A stretch of DNA of 64,000 nucleotides from Rhodococcus qingshengii (GCF_021025955.1 NZ_JAJNCL010000011.1:124001-188000), one strand, 5' to 3'. Positions 33,612-42,813 are shown, counted from the stretch's first letter. The notes: generated from the sequence alone by a model not told the origin. Translations and numbers: made by a program.

Positions 33612-35042
33612 ATGTCCACACAACCGAAATCCACCCGTAAGTGGTGGGCGTTGGCGTTGATCGCCGCCGCTCAGTTCATGGTCATCATGGACACCTCCAT
33701 CATCGGTGTCGCTCTCCCCCAGATGCAGAGCGATCTCGGCTTTTCCCAAGAAGGCCTGACCTGGGTCTTCAATGCGTACGTCATCGCGTTCGGCGGGCTA
33801 CTCCTACTCGGCGGCCGCCTGTCCGACCTGTTCGGCGCCCGCAGAGTGTTCTCCGCTGGTTGGCTGATCCTGCTGATCGGCTCCGTTGTCGCCGGTGCCG
33901 CCGGTAACGTGGCGGTCGAACTTGCGGGCCGCGCAGTTCAGGGCGCAGGCGCCGCACTCATCGCGCCCTCGGCGCTCACCCTGCTGATGATGCTGTTCGG
34001 CAGCACGCAAAAGGAAATGACCAAGGCGCTGTCCATCTACGGCGCTGCCGCCCCGGCAGGCGGTACGGCCGGCGTGTTCCTCGGCGGCGTCATCACCGAA
34101 TACACCAGCTGGCCTTGGGTGTTCTATCTCAACATTCCCATCGCTGTCATCGCACTGATCGCCACGCCCTTCCTGATGCCGAACGCACCGGCGCGTACCG
34201 GGTCGATCGACTTCCTCGGCGCACTGGCCGTCACCGCAGGCCTCGCTGTCGGAGTCTTCGGCATCGTCAGGGCACCTGACGTCGGATGGGGATCCGGGCA
34301 GACGTGGCTGGCACTCGCCGTTTCGGCCGCTCTGCTGGGTGCATTCGTATTGATCCAGTCGAAGCGTCGTGAGCCTCTGGTGCGTCTGGGAATCTTCAAG
34401 GCGCCCAACCTCGGTGCCGCGAACATCGCTCAGCTCGTGCTCGGCGCCGCCTGGATACCGATGTGGTTCTTCCTGAACCTGTATCTGCAGCAAGTGCTCG
34501 GATACAGCGCCTTCCCGGCCGGCGCGGCGCTGCTGCCGATGACGATCTTCGTCATGCTCGGCATGGTCGTCGTAGCACCACGGGCCATGGCGCGCTTCGG
34601 TGCAAAAGCAATGATCGTAACCGGATTGCTGGTACTGGGAATAGGTTTGGGTTGGATGTCGCTGATCCGGCCCACCGGCAACTTCTGGGTCGACGTACTG
34701 CCGGCGTCTCTGGTGGCTGCCGCAGGTATGACGCTGGCGTTCATTCCTTCACTCGGTACGGCGATTTCGGCCGCGCGTCCGGAAGAGGGCGGATTGGCCT
34801 CCGGCATCGTCAACGTCAGTTACCAGGTCGGCTCGGCTGTCGGCCTCGCGGTGATGACCGCGATCGCAGCAGTGTTCGGCGCTGATCAACTCGGTGACCT
34901 GACGGAGTTGACGAACGGTTTCTCCGCCGTATTCCTCGGAGCAGCCGCCATCGCAGTGGTGGGCGCAGCAATCACCGCTGTCGTGATGCGGTCGACCAAG
35001 GTCGAGGATCCTCGAACCGTTCAATCCACCGTCAATTCTTGA
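33612..35042 (+). CDS. MFS transporter, DHA2 (14-TM, EmrB/QacA-like) family
   Basis: 476 aa with about 14 hydrophobic helices. Motifs: MVIMDTSIIGVALPQMQSDL (motif D1-type), GGRLSDLFGARRVF (motif A), RAVQGAGAALIAPSALTLLM and GGTAGVFLGGVI (motif C). A proton-driven drug or toxicant exporter. It lies in a run small ORF-MFS-AhpD-MFS under a CsoR-type operator, so it may be metal-induced. AAGGA precedes the ATG. Confidence 0.9.
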   Translation: MSTQPKSTRKWWALALIAAAQFMVIMDTSIIGVALPQMQSDLGFSQEGLTWVFNAYVIAFGGLLLLGGRLSDLFGARRVFSAGWLILLIGSVVAGAAGNVAVELAGRAVQGAGAALIAPSALTLLMMLFGSTQKEMTKALSIYGAAAPAGGTAGVFLGGVITEYTSWPWVFYLNIPIAVIALIATPFLMPNAPARTGSIDFLGALAVTAGLAVGVFGIVRAPDVGWGSGQTWLALAVSAALLGAFVLIQSKRREPLVRLGIFKAPNLGAANIAQLVLGAAWIPMWFFLNLYLQQVLGYSAFPAGAALLPMTIFVMLGMVVVAPRAMARFGAKAMIVTGLLVLGIGLGWMSLIRPTGNFWVDVLPASLVAAAGMTLAFIPSLGTAISAARPEEGGLASGIVNVSYQVGSAVGLAVMTAIAAVFGADQLGDLTELTNGFSAVFLGAAAIAVVGAAITAVVMRSTKVEDPRTVQSTVNS

Positions 35043-35114
35043 CCAACTCCGGTGGTGGGGTGGGCCGGCGACCCCCGGCCGAACCCACCACCGGCGGAAC
35101 ACTTAGGACTCGTT

Positions 35115-35642
35115 ATGTCGCGCCTTGCATCTCTCACTCCCGCCACAGCTGTCGGTACATCGAAAGACCTTCTCGCCGAACTCGTCAACCGTCACGGACA
35201 GGTCGGTGACATGGTCGCGGCGATGGCTCATTCGCCCGCCGTGCTGGGTGGCTATCTGCAACTCAGCCGGGCAATGAAGCGAGCGAAACTCAGCCGCAAG
35301 ATCACCGAGCGAATCTCTATCGCTGTGCAGGTCCAGCAAGGTTGCGCTGTTTGCCTCGAAGCCCACGTCGTCGCCGCGCACGCCAACAGGGTCGAGGCGG
35401 ACGAGATCGAGCGTGCCCGCGCGGGCACATCGGCCGATCCCGCCATCGCGGCAATGATCGAATTCGGACTTCGCGTCTATCGGGAGCCTGCCTCGATTTC
35501 CGACGAACACATCGCGGGCATTCGAGCGCACGGCTACGGTGATCGCGAGATCGCTGACGTAGTCGGAATCGTCGCCCTCAATGTCCTGACCGGAGCTTTC
35601 AATCTTGTCGCGGGAGTGAAACCAGATGAACCGGACCGCTAG
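35115..35642 (+). CDS. AhpD-like carboxymuconolactone decarboxylase-family protein
   Basis: 175 aa. RKITERISIAVQVQQGCAVC followed by LEAHVVAAHANRV gives the Cys-x-x-Cys ... His active site of AhpD-type peroxidases. These proteins reduce peroxides or organic substrates by thiol exchange. It follows the MFS gene and overlaps the next MFS gene by 17 bp, so all three are one operon, in line with defence against metal or redox stress. Confidence 0.88.
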   Translation: MSRLASLTPATAVGTSKDLLAELVNRHGQVGDMVAAMAHSPAVLGGYLQLSRAMKRAKLSRKITERISIAVQVQQGCAVCLEAHVVAAHANRVEADEIERARAGTSADPAIAAMIEFGLRVYREPASISDEHIAGIRAHGYGDREIADVVGIVALNVLTGAFNLVAGVKPDEPDR

Positions 35643-36948
35643 GACCGCACCGGTACGGAACAGCATGCACCTGTTCTTGATTCGCGACTATCGCCTGCTC
35701 TTCAGCGCCCAGATCATTGCGTTGTTCGGTACCGGGTTGGCGACGGTTGCGCTGGGTCTACTCGCCTACGAACTCGCCGGACCGAGCGCCGGAGCTGTGC
35801 TGGCCACCGCGCTGACGATCAAGATGTCCCTGTACGTCGTGATCGCTCCACTCGCGGCGGCATACGTAGACCGGTTGCCGAGACGGGCTTTCCTCGTCGC
35901 GCTCGACGCCATACGCGCAGCGGTTGTGCTCGCCTTGCCCTTCGTCAGCGAGATCTGGCACATCTACGTGCTGGTAGGCGTTCTGCAAGCTGCGTCGGCA
36001 GCGTTCACTCCCACGTTCCAGGCAGTGATTCCCGACATCGTGACCGACGAGGCCGATTTCACCCGCGCGCTGTCGGCGTCGCAGGTCGCCTACACGATGG
36101 AGAGCCTGCTCAGCCCCGTTCTCGCCGCGATCGCGCTTTCCTTCATGACATTCAATCTGTTGTTCGTCGCCACCTCCGCGGGCTTTGCCGTCTCGGCGCT
36201 GCTCGTGCTGGCCACCCGAATCCCCGACGCTCGTACCAGTACTCACCGCAAGGCGTGGGATCGGATCGCGTCAGGAGTGCGGATCTTCGTGACCACGCCG
36301 CGACTGCGCGGCATCATGGCACTCAATCTCGTGGTGGCAGCAGCCGGTTCGATCGTCGTGGTCAACACCGTCAACTACGTCCGCGACAAGCTCGGTGGAA
36401 CCCAATCCGACGTGGCGTGGATGCTTGCCGCGTCAGGCACCGGCACGTTGGTAACCGCGCTGCTTCTCCCCCGCGTTCTCGACCGAACCGCCGAACGCAC
36501 TGTGATGACAGCAGGTTCCGTTGTCCTGGTCTTCAGTGCCGGCGCCGCAGCCTCCCTCGCCGTGGCAGGAATATTCACGTGGATACTGACTGCCGCAGTG
36601 TGGGCACTCGTCGGCGCCGGGATGGCAATGATCGTCACTCCGACCGGAAAAGTACTTCGGCGCTCCGTCGACCCCGCAGGTATACCGGAGGTGTTCGCAG
36701 CCCAGTTCTCCCTGTCACACCTCGCCTGGCTTGTCACCTATCCGATCGCCGGATGGGTTGGTTCGAGCGCGGGATTTGCGGTCACCTGGAGCATCCTTGC
36801 AGCGCTTGCCGCAGTGGGAGCCGTTGCAGGATTTGCACTTTGGCATCGGGAGACAGTTGCTGAATTGCCCGTACAGGCGACCTACGAAACCACGCGAGGC
36901 GAATGCACCTTGGCGGCTACCCAGTGCGCGTGCGCTCGCGCCGTCTGA
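35626..36948 (+). CDS. MFS transporter (12-TM) with Cys-containing C-terminus
   Basis: 440 aa with 12 hydrophobic segments; LFLIRDYRLLFSAQIIALFG at the start and PLAAAYVDRLPRRAFLVALD (motif A) place it with the EntS/NreB-like MFS exporters. The C-terminal tail carries three cysteines (GECTLAATQCACARAV), unusual for the family and possibly metal-binding (inference). Its start overlaps the AhpD-like gene. Confidence 0.87.
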   Translation: MNRTARTAPVRNSMHLFLIRDYRLLFSAQIIALFGTGLATVALGLLAYELAGPSAGAVLATALTIKMSLYVVIAPLAAAYVDRLPRRAFLVALDAIRAAVVLALPFVSEIWHIYVLVGVLQAASAAFTPTFQAVIPDIVTDEADFTRALSASQVAYTMESLLSPVLAAIALSFMTFNLLFVATSAGFAVSALLVLATRIPDARTSTHRKAWDRIASGVRIFVTTPRLRGIMALNLVVAAAGSIVVVNTVNYVRDKLGGTQSDVAWMLAASGTGTLVTALLLPRVLDRTAERTVMTAGSVVLVFSAGAAASLAVAGIFTWILTAAVWALVGAGMAMIVTPTGKVLRRSVDPAGIPEVFAAQFSLSHLAWLVTYPIAGWVGSSAGFAVTWSILAALAAVGAVAGFALWHRETVAELPVQATYETTRGECTLAATQCACARAV

Positions 36949-37026
36949 TGTCGACGGTCCGCCCGAACCCCGACCGCGCTACAACGAAGTGTTGGTGCAG
37001 ACATCGCCTGCACCACCACTTTTGAC

Positions 37027-37296
37027 TCAGCTCACGGCTGCGTACTTGCTCGGATTTGCGTCGAATCGAGGACCACATCCCTTGCAGCAGAACCAGTACC
37101 GATTGCCTTCGAAGTCACGGAACAGTCCTTCCGCTTCGGCACGCGCCTTCTCGATCACACTGCCGGGCATGACCCGGCATTCGACGAGTTCACTACCCCC
37201 AGAGTTCAGTAGGTCTTTCCCGCCGGTCGGCATCGCCGTACCGACAGCGCCATTGACGTCAGCTTTCGGGGTATTTCCACAGCCACAACTACTCAT
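37027..37296 (-). CDS. YHS-domain small metal-binding protein
   Basis: 89 aa. The start MSSCGCGNTPKADVNG holds a Cys-x-Cys; the C-terminal YHS-like domain is VECRVMPGSVIEKARAEAEG, FRDFEGNRYWFCCKGCGPRF, with further Cys-Cys-x-x-Cys. YHS domains bind Cu or other soft metals and occur beside copper pumps. AGGA is 7 bases before the ATG. A CsoR-type palindrome lies about 60 bases upstream. Confidence 0.82.
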   Translation of the reverse strand: MSSCGCGNTPKADVNGAVGTAMPTGGKDLLNSGGSELVECRVMPGSVIEKARAEAEGLFRDFEGNRYWFCCKGCGPRFDANPSKYAAVS

Positions 37297-37356
37297 TGAG
37301 ATTCCTGTTCTCTTGCGGAACGGATGTGGCCCGCAAAGCGAGCCTGACACCACCAA

Positions 37357-37375
37357 TATACCCCCCATAGGTATA
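37357..37375. promoter_or_regulatory. Candidate CsoR operator 2
   Basis: TATACC-CCCCATA-GGTATA, a 6-bp inverted repeat around a C-tract, upstream of the YHS-domain gene. Confidence 0.6.
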
Positions 37376-37492
37376 GTATATAGATCCCGAAGATGCGCGT
37401 GGCTCGACAACTCGCCCTATAAACCATTGCGGGAGAATAAGTAATCCGTCGCATGATCCCCCACGACCTGCAGCATCACGACACAACTAACT

Positions 37493-37513
37493 CTATACCC
37501 ACTGGGGGTATAG
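37493..37513. promoter_or_regulatory. Candidate CsoR operator 3
   Basis: CTATACCC-ACTGG-GGGTATAG, a perfect 8-bp inverted repeat about 55 bases upstream of the EamA transporter gene and on the other side of the divergent region from operator 2. Confidence 0.7.
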
Positions 37514-37568
37514 GATAGGTCGGGGCATCGACCATCCATGTCCGCAAGGTCGTCGACGAAGAGGCTCA

Positions 37569-38528
37569 ATGAAGAACTGGACAGCAATCGGTAGCAGCCG
37601 ATTCGCCGTGGTTGGAGCTTTGCTGTTGGTTGGCGTGCTCTGGGGAAGCTCGTTTCCCCTGGTTGCCGTGGCAGCACCAACTCTCGGCGCCGTCGGCACG
37701 ACGCACGGCCGCTTCATTGTTGCAGCGTTGGTTCTCGCGCTGATAACGGCTTCCAGCAGATCGACTTGGCGCGCGGTCGGTCACCGATTTCCTGCATTCC
37801 TACTGCTGGCAGCCCTCAACGTCGCTGGGCCCCTGACGCTTGTCGCAACTGCGATCGTCGGCCTCAACTCGTCGACGGCGTCGATCCTGAATGCCACGAC
37901 GCCGATGTTCACCGTATTCGTCGCCGCTTTCTGGCTTCGACAAAAGATCACCTGGCAAAAACTCTCGGGGGTCGCGATCGGCATTGCCGGTGTCTCGGTG
38001 CTCGTCGGCGGAATTCCGTCGGCGATCGACAGCCGCGCAATGCTGGCCATCGGCGCATCTTTGACTGCGGCGTTGCTGTACGCAGTCGGAGGTGTCTACG
38101 CACGAAAGTCGTTCCAGGACACTCCGCCGATGACACTCGCCCTCGGCCAGCAACTTGCCGCAGTTACCCTCTTGATGCCTGTGTCCGCCGTCGCTCCCCC
38201 ACCGGGGCCCATAACCGTCGGTCCACTCATCGCCGTGGCAGCCCTGGGACTGGGGGCTACCGCCGGTGGCTACCTGGTCTACTTCTGGATCATTCGTCAG
38301 GCGGGTCCAGTCGCGGCATCCGCAGTCACTCTTCTCGTTCCGATTTCGGCATCAGCTATCGGAGTGCTGTGGTTGGACGAGCCTGTCACCTTCGCACTCG
38401 TCGGCGGGCTTGTCATCATTCTGGCCGGAGTCGGCTTGCTCCTGGATCTTCCACCGACGCGAGATTCATCCCGCAGGGTTGCCCCGGAACGGGTGGTCAG
38501 CGAGGACGAACGGACGGTCAGCGGCTGA
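37569..38528 (+). CDS. EamA/DMT-family transporter
   Basis: 319 aa, ten hydrophobic helices in two EamA halves (VLWGSSFPLVAVAAPTLGAV at the start; GATAGGYLVYFWIIRQAGPV and LVPISASAIGVLWLDEPVTF in the second). Such transporters export metabolites or amino acids. GAGG precedes the ATG. The 3' end overlaps the convergent tetR gene by 11 bp. It may be under CsoR-type control from the palindrome upstream. Confidence 0.9.
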   Translation: MKNWTAIGSSRFAVVGALLLVGVLWGSSFPLVAVAAPTLGAVGTTHGRFIVAALVLALITASSRSTWRAVGHRFPAFLLLAALNVAGPLTLVATAIVGLNSSTASILNATTPMFTVFVAAFWLRQKITWQKLSGVAIGIAGVSVLVGGIPSAIDSRAMLAIGASLTAALLYAVGGVYARKSFQDTPPMTLALGQQLAAVTLLMPVSAVAPPPGPITVGPLIAVAALGLGATAGGYLVYFWIIRQAGPVAASAVTLLVPISASAIGVLWLDEPVTFALVGGLVIILAGVGLLLDLPPTRDSSRRVAPERVVSEDERTVSG

Positions 38529-39192
38529 TCGGAGCAGTCCAAAGACCCACCAGTGCGTCGACGAGGTCGGTCGTGAAGTCCTCCCACGACGTGACCTCGT
38601 CCTGCCCTTCTTCGGCAAGCGCGCGCTCACGTTCGGCGAACATGTGCACGATCGCATTGCGTCCGATGTCCGCGCGAGCGCGTCGAACACTCATCGGCAT
38701 GTCAGTGAGACAGGCTGAAAGTCCGCGAAGCGTCTCCTGCAGGGTGGGCGAGGCCAGTACTTCGTCGTAGACGATTTTCCGCAGGACTGGATCGGCGAGA
38801 ATCTGCGCGCTGAACCGCGCGTACCAGGTCGGGCCACCCATTTCGGCGTAGTGATCGGTCGACGCCCGAACCAGACACGAAATCCAGTCACGAACGTTTG
38901 TGGACCCTTCGATCTCACGCAGCAGTTCGCCACGCTTCTTCTCGACCTGCTGGGAATGCTTGTTCACGATCGCCCGGACCAGGTCGGTCTTGGTCCCGAA
39001 GTGATATCCGACGGCGGCATTGTTGCCCTGACCTGCCGCCTCGCTCACCTGACGATTCGAAACCGCGAAGACTCCATGCTCGGCGAACAACTGCTCGGCG
39101 ACGGAGAGAATGCGGTCTCGGGTTGCAGCAGAGCGCGCGGAATTTGCGGCGCCGCCGACGTCGGCCGACGCATCCTCAGTCCTCGTAGTCAT
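38518..39192 (-). CDS. TetR-family transcriptional regulator
   Basis: 224 aa. The HTH is RDRILSVAEQLFAEHGVFAV, SNRQVSEAAGQGNNAAVGYH, FGTKTDLVRAIV (about 24-75), followed by a C-terminal dimer/ligand domain (PTWYARFSAQILADPVLRKI). It is divergent from an MFS exporter gene, which it probably represses. The ATG for MTTRTED was chosen; ATGs 9 and 39 bases upstream are alternatives. Confidence 0.9.
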   Translation of the reverse strand: MTTRTEDASADVGGAANSARSAATRDRILSVAEQLFAEHGVFAVSNRQVSEAAGQGNNAAVGYHFGTKTDLVRAIVNKHSQQVEKKRGELLREIEGSTNVRDWISCLVRASTDHYAEMGGPTWYARFSAQILADPVLRKIVYDEVLASPTLQETLRGLSACLTDMPMSVRRARADIGRNAIVHMFAERERALAEEGQDEVTSWEDFTTDLVDALVGLWTAPISR

Positions 39193-39270
39193 GAACACCA
39201 TCATCGTCGACCATCCGAAGCTGCTCGGCACCGGAGATGTTCGTCACGATCGAAGGCACACCCTTCCGTT

Positions 39271-39320
39271 CAGTCAGTCACTTGATTTAACTTTAGTTCA
39301 AGCAACTGACTTAAATCACT
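39271..39320. promoter_or_regulatory. Candidate operator region between tetR and MFS
   Basis: An AT-rich stretch holds an inverted repeat CTTGA ... TCAAG (39281-39302) and related direct elements, TTGATTTAACT and GACTTAAATCACT. It is the likely binding region of the adjacent TetR protein. Confidence 0.4.
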
Positions 39321-39350
39321 TTTCTTTCTTCCTCCGATGGAGTTACCGCA

Positions 39351-40853
39351 ATGTCGTCAAACACTTCTCCACCACCGACAACGCCGCCACAAACCTCGAA
39401 GTCACCAGCCACCACCGCAGTGGTGGCGGTTCTGGCATTCTCCGGCATCGTCGTCTCGCTCATGCAGACGCTGGTCATCCCGATCATCCCGCACCTCCCG
39501 GAGTACTTGAACGCTCCCGCGTCCGATACCGCGTGGGCGGTGACCGCCACCCTGCTCGCAGCTGCCGTCGCCGTCCCAACCATGGGCCGCTTGGGCGACA
39601 TGTTCGGCAAACGGCGTCTTCTTCTGATCAGCATGGCGCTGTTGGTAACCGGTTCGGTGGTCGGAGCCCTCAGTTCGAGCGTTATCCCCCTCGTTGCTGG
39701 CCGAATCCTCCAGGGCCTTGCGGCCGGCGTCATTCCGCTGGGCATCAGCGTGATGCGCGACGTGCTTCCGCCCAAGAAGCTCGCCGGCGCTGTTGCGATG
39801 ATGAGTGCTTCGCTGGGAGTCGGTGGCGCTCTGGGGCTTCCGATCGCGGCTTTGATCGCCGAGTACGCCGACTGGCACGTCCTGTTCTGGGCGTCAGCCG
39901 TGCTCGGCGCTCTTGCGGCCGTTCTTGTTGTCGTCCTGGTCCCCGAATCGACGGTTCGCACAGGTGGAACGTTCGACTTCGGCGGGGCAATCTCGCTCTC
40001 AGCCTCCCTCATCGCTCTACTACTGGCCATTTCCAAGGGGGGCGACTGGGGTTGGACAAGCACGCTCACGCTTTCCCTGTTCGGCGCCGCGATCCTGATG
40101 TTCGGATTCTGGGCTTGGTGGGAACTACGCACCCCCAAGCCGCTGGTGGATCTACGCGTATCCATCCGCCGCCAGGTGCTCTTCACCAACCTCGCATCCA
40201 TCGTGTTCGGATTCGCGATGTTCGCCGCCAGCATGGTCTTTCCCCAGGTAGTCCAGTTGCCTGAAGTCACTGGTTACGGCCTAGGCGGTTCGATGCTCAC
40301 CGCAGGTCTGGTCATGGCTCCCTCCGGCATCATCATGATGCTCGTCTCTCCACTGTCCTCACGCATCACCAATTCGCACGGCCCCAAGGTGACGCTCATG
40401 CTCGGCGCCGTTGTGGTCGCAATCGGTTACGGCATCGGCATTTTCGCCATGCACTCTATCTGGGAACTGATCGTGATCGCAGTGATCATCGGTGCCGGTA
40501 CCGGTATGGCTTACGGCGCGATGCCCGCTCTCATCATGGGGGCTGTTCCTCCGTCCGAGACCGGTGCAGCCAACAGCTTCAACACCCTGATGCGCTCCCT
40601 CGGTACATCATTCGCCAGCGCCATCGCGGGTGTCGTCATCGCCCAGATGACCATGTCCATCGGTGGGGCAACGCTGCCGTCGGAGAACGCTTTCCGCGTC
40701 GTCATGGCCCTCGCTGCCGGATCCGCCGTCATCGCACTCGTCCTGGCCGGTTTCCTCCCTCGGTTCAACAGCTCCAACTCCCGCAAGGAGATTGGAAGCG
40801 AACACACCGACACGTCCCGGACCGCGTCGAAGGATTCCGTCCCGACACACTGA
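39351..40853 (+). CDS. MFS transporter, DHA2-type drug exporter
   Basis: 500 aa with 14 hydrophobic helices. Markers: VSLMQTLVIPIIPHLPEYLN, GRLGDMFGKRRLLLISMALL (motif A), GRILQGLAAGVIPLGISVMR and SLGVGGALGLPIAALIAEY (motif C). The N-terminus is Pro/Thr-rich and cytoplasmic. GGAG stands about 9 bases before the ATG. Divergent tetR implies inducer-driven efflux. Confidence 0.9.
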   Translation: MSSNTSPPPTTPPQTSKSPATTAVVAVLAFSGIVVSLMQTLVIPIIPHLPEYLNAPASDTAWAVTATLLAAAVAVPTMGRLGDMFGKRRLLLISMALLVTGSVVGALSSSVIPLVAGRILQGLAAGVIPLGISVMRDVLPPKKLAGAVAMMSASLGVGGALGLPIAALIAEYADWHVLFWASAVLGALAAVLVVVLVPESTVRTGGTFDFGGAISLSASLIALLLAISKGGDWGWTSTLTLSLFGAAILMFGFWAWWELRTPKPLVDLRVSIRRQVLFTNLASIVFGFAMFAASMVFPQVVQLPEVTGYGLGGSMLTAGLVMAPSGIIMMLVSPLSSRITNSHGPKVTLMLGAVVVAIGYGIGIFAMHSIWELIVIAVIIGAGTGMAYGAMPALIMGAVPPSETGAANSFNTLMRSLGTSFASAIAGVVIAQMTMSIGGATLPSENAFRVVMALAAGSAVIALVLAGFLPRFNSSNSRKEIGSEHTDTSRTASKDSVPTH

Positions 40854-40873
40854 GCCAGCATGCAAGACGCATT

Positions 40874-40910
40874 GTCGGCCCCGGCGGAGTTGAACTCCGC
40901 CGGGGCCGAC
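40874..40910. terminator. Hairpin after the MFS gene
   Basis: An almost continuous 18-bp GC-rich inverted repeat centred on 40892 (GTCGGCCCCGGCGGAGTT and complement). The T-run afterwards is short (GTTT). Confidence 0.7.
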
Positions 40911-40961
40911 GCGTTTCATGCCTTTTGCTGTTGATACACCTGCGGACTGCAGTTTCGTGAC

Positions 40962-41177
40962 ATGCTCCGTTGAGATGGGTGCTCGTTCGATACTCGGGGA
41001 AAGGATGCCGCGATCGCCGCTCCTCGTGCTGACGTCGCCCTTGCCGTCGCCACTGCTGCCGTTCTAGGCATAGGCGTCGGTGTTCTTCTTGCCGATGTCA
41101 TCGCCGGCCTGGCTGCAGGTGCGGGTGCTGCGGTGGTATTTCGGTTTGCACTTCGGATGATCAATACCCGAAGGTGA
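40962..41177 (+). pseudogene. Possible remnant of a small membrane protein gene
   Basis: Reading from an ATG, the fourth codon is TGA; beyond it the same frame stays open for about 67 codons and encodes a hydrophobic run (LAVATAAVLGIGVGVLLADV, then IAGLAAGAGAAVVF) ending RMINTRR and a stop. No usable start codon follows the TGA. This looks like a small membrane protein lost by a nonsense change, but chance cannot be excluded. Confidence 0.3.
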
Positions 41178-41193
41178 GCGTTTGCCGAGGGTC

Positions 41194-42813
41194 CTACTTC
41201 AGGACACGGATCGCCGAGCCAGGAAGGATTCCGCTCGATGGCGGGTAGATCGACGTTGCGCCGTTGAAGAACATGTGAGCGGGAGTCGTGGATACCGGCA
41301 GCAGGTCGATGTCGTTGAACAATGCCCGCTCACTTTCCTCCCAGACCTTGCAGGACTCATCACCGGGAAGAAGCGAAGCCTCAGTGGACAATTCGATGTA
41401 CTTCTTGTTGTCGAGGGAAGCGAAGTTCACTCCTTCAGGCTTCGGTGGGCCAGTAAAGTACTTGGCAAAGATACTCGGCGTATCGCTCCCCAGCGTCAAA
41501 CCGATGGAAACGTCCCACGACGACAGATCGGTGGTGCTGAATGTGTTGGCGATGACGAAACTGTAGTCGCCACCGGTCAGTTTCACCTTCGCGCCCAGTC
41601 CTTCCCACTGGGTTGCCACGTATTCCGCGGCGGCAGAGTTCGTATCGCGTGAGTTGTTGAAAATCACGTTGAGGGCAAGCGGTCGCCCGTCCTTCGTCAG
41701 GACGCCGTCGGCCCCCGCCTTCCAGCCTGCGTCGGACAATGTCTTCTTTGCTGCATCGACGTCGAACTCGGGGATCGTCCCTTCGACACTGTTGTAGTCG
41801 CAGGCAAGGGGTTCCGAAACCGCGAGGGCGCGTGCGCGGGTTCCTTTTCCGCCGGTGGTGATCTCGGTGTAGTCGTCCAGATCGACTGCTTGAACGAGCG
41901 CCTGCCGCACAGCACGGTCCGACGTGGGTAGAGATGAGAAATGGTTGAAGATGAACTCGCCGGACAGCGTGGTGTAGGTCTTCGAATCCAGACCCGCGGC
42001 CAAGACTCGTTCCTCGTCCGAACCTGTCACTGCCGCGGCATTCACTCCGCCGGTGAGAACAAGATTCGCAGTCGTACTCGGATCAGTGACAATCTTGATC
42101 GTCACCGTCTTCGGCACCCCGAGAGTGTCGGAAGTGGTCTCCCCGTTCGGACTCCAGGTGTAGCCGTCGCGGCGTTCCATCGTGATGTGATCATTGGGAA
42201 CGACTTCGGTGACCTTGAACAGACCCGTTCCGTTACTACTCGAACGGATACTGGCCGGGTCGTCGAGCGTCGCAGCGCACGGAAGCCGCATCGAGCCTAT
42301 TCGAGAGAGCAAGAAGGGTGCCGGTTCGGCTGTAGTGACCGTCAGTTGGTCACCGTCCGCGGACGCGACCGTCGACGACGGCACGGTGGATCCGCGTAGC
42401 GGTGAAGCGTTTTCAGGGTCCATGACCCAGTTGATGTCATCGGCCGCGGTCTGTGCGGTGAACGAAGTGCCGTCGGCACAAGTAATGCCCTTCTTGAGCA
42501 CGAACTTCAGCGTGTTCCCTTCTTCACTCCAGCTCTCCGCCAGATAGGGACGCACAGTGCGTGTTTGCGCGTCGATGTCGATCAACGAATCGTACGAGTA
42601 CGCGTTCACGATCTGAGTCGACGTGAGGTTGGTGATCAGAGGGTGGAGATTTCCGGGATCGGCGTTGATGACAGTCGTGAAACTGCCGTCCTGTGCATAC
42701 TCACCGACCGAACCTTCGGGACTGGATGCGCCGCCACACCCGGCCAGGGTAAATACGCCAACGCTGATAACTGCTGTCGCGGAGACAGAACGGGCTTTCA
42801 TACGAGCCGCCAT
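41194..42813 (-). CDS. ABC transporter substrate-binding lipoprotein (SBP family 5), paralog
   Basis: 539 aa. Signal MKARSVSATAVISVGVFTLA with lipobox LAGC, then an SBP-5 fold (FTTVINADPGNLHPLITNLT, VRPYLAESWSEEGNTLKFVL, DRAVRQALVQAVDLDDYTEI). ERRDGYTWSPNGETTSDTLG closely follows the matching region of the binding protein encoded at 30039, so the two are paralogs. No permease or ATPase is adjacent. An inner ATG at 42801 also gives a normal lipoprotein signal and may be the true start. Confidence 0.88.
   Translation of the reverse strand: MAARMKARSVSATAVISVGVFTLAGCGGASSPEGSVGEYAQDGSFTTVINADPGNLHPLITNLTSTQIVNAYSYDSLIDIDAQTRTVRPYLAESWSEEGNTLKFVLKKGITCADGTSFTAQTAADDINWVMDPENASPLRGSTVPSSTVASADGDQLTVTTAEPAPFLLSRIGSMRLPCAATLDDPASIRSSSNGTGLFKVTEVVPNDHITMERRDGYTWSPNGETTSDTLGVPKTVTIKIVTDPSTTANLVLTGGVNAAAVTGSDEERVLAAGLDSKTYTTLSGEFIFNHFSSLPTSDRAVRQALVQAVDLDDYTEITTGGKGTRARALAVSEPLACDYNSVEGTIPEFDVDAAKKTLSDAGWKAGADGVLTKDGRPLALNVIFNNSRDTNSAAAEYVATQWEGLGAKVKLTGGDYSFVIANTFSTTDLSSWDVSIGLTLGSDTPSIFAKYFTGPPKPEGVNFASLDNKKYIELSTEASLLPGDESCKVWEESERALFNDIDLLPVSTTPAHMFFNGATSIYPPSSGILPGSAIRVLK

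Noticed and set aside
40916-41164. 82-codon Ala/Thr/Arg frame on the minus strand
   Set aside because: No ribosome site and low-complexity composition; the opposite strand carries the hydrophobic remnant.
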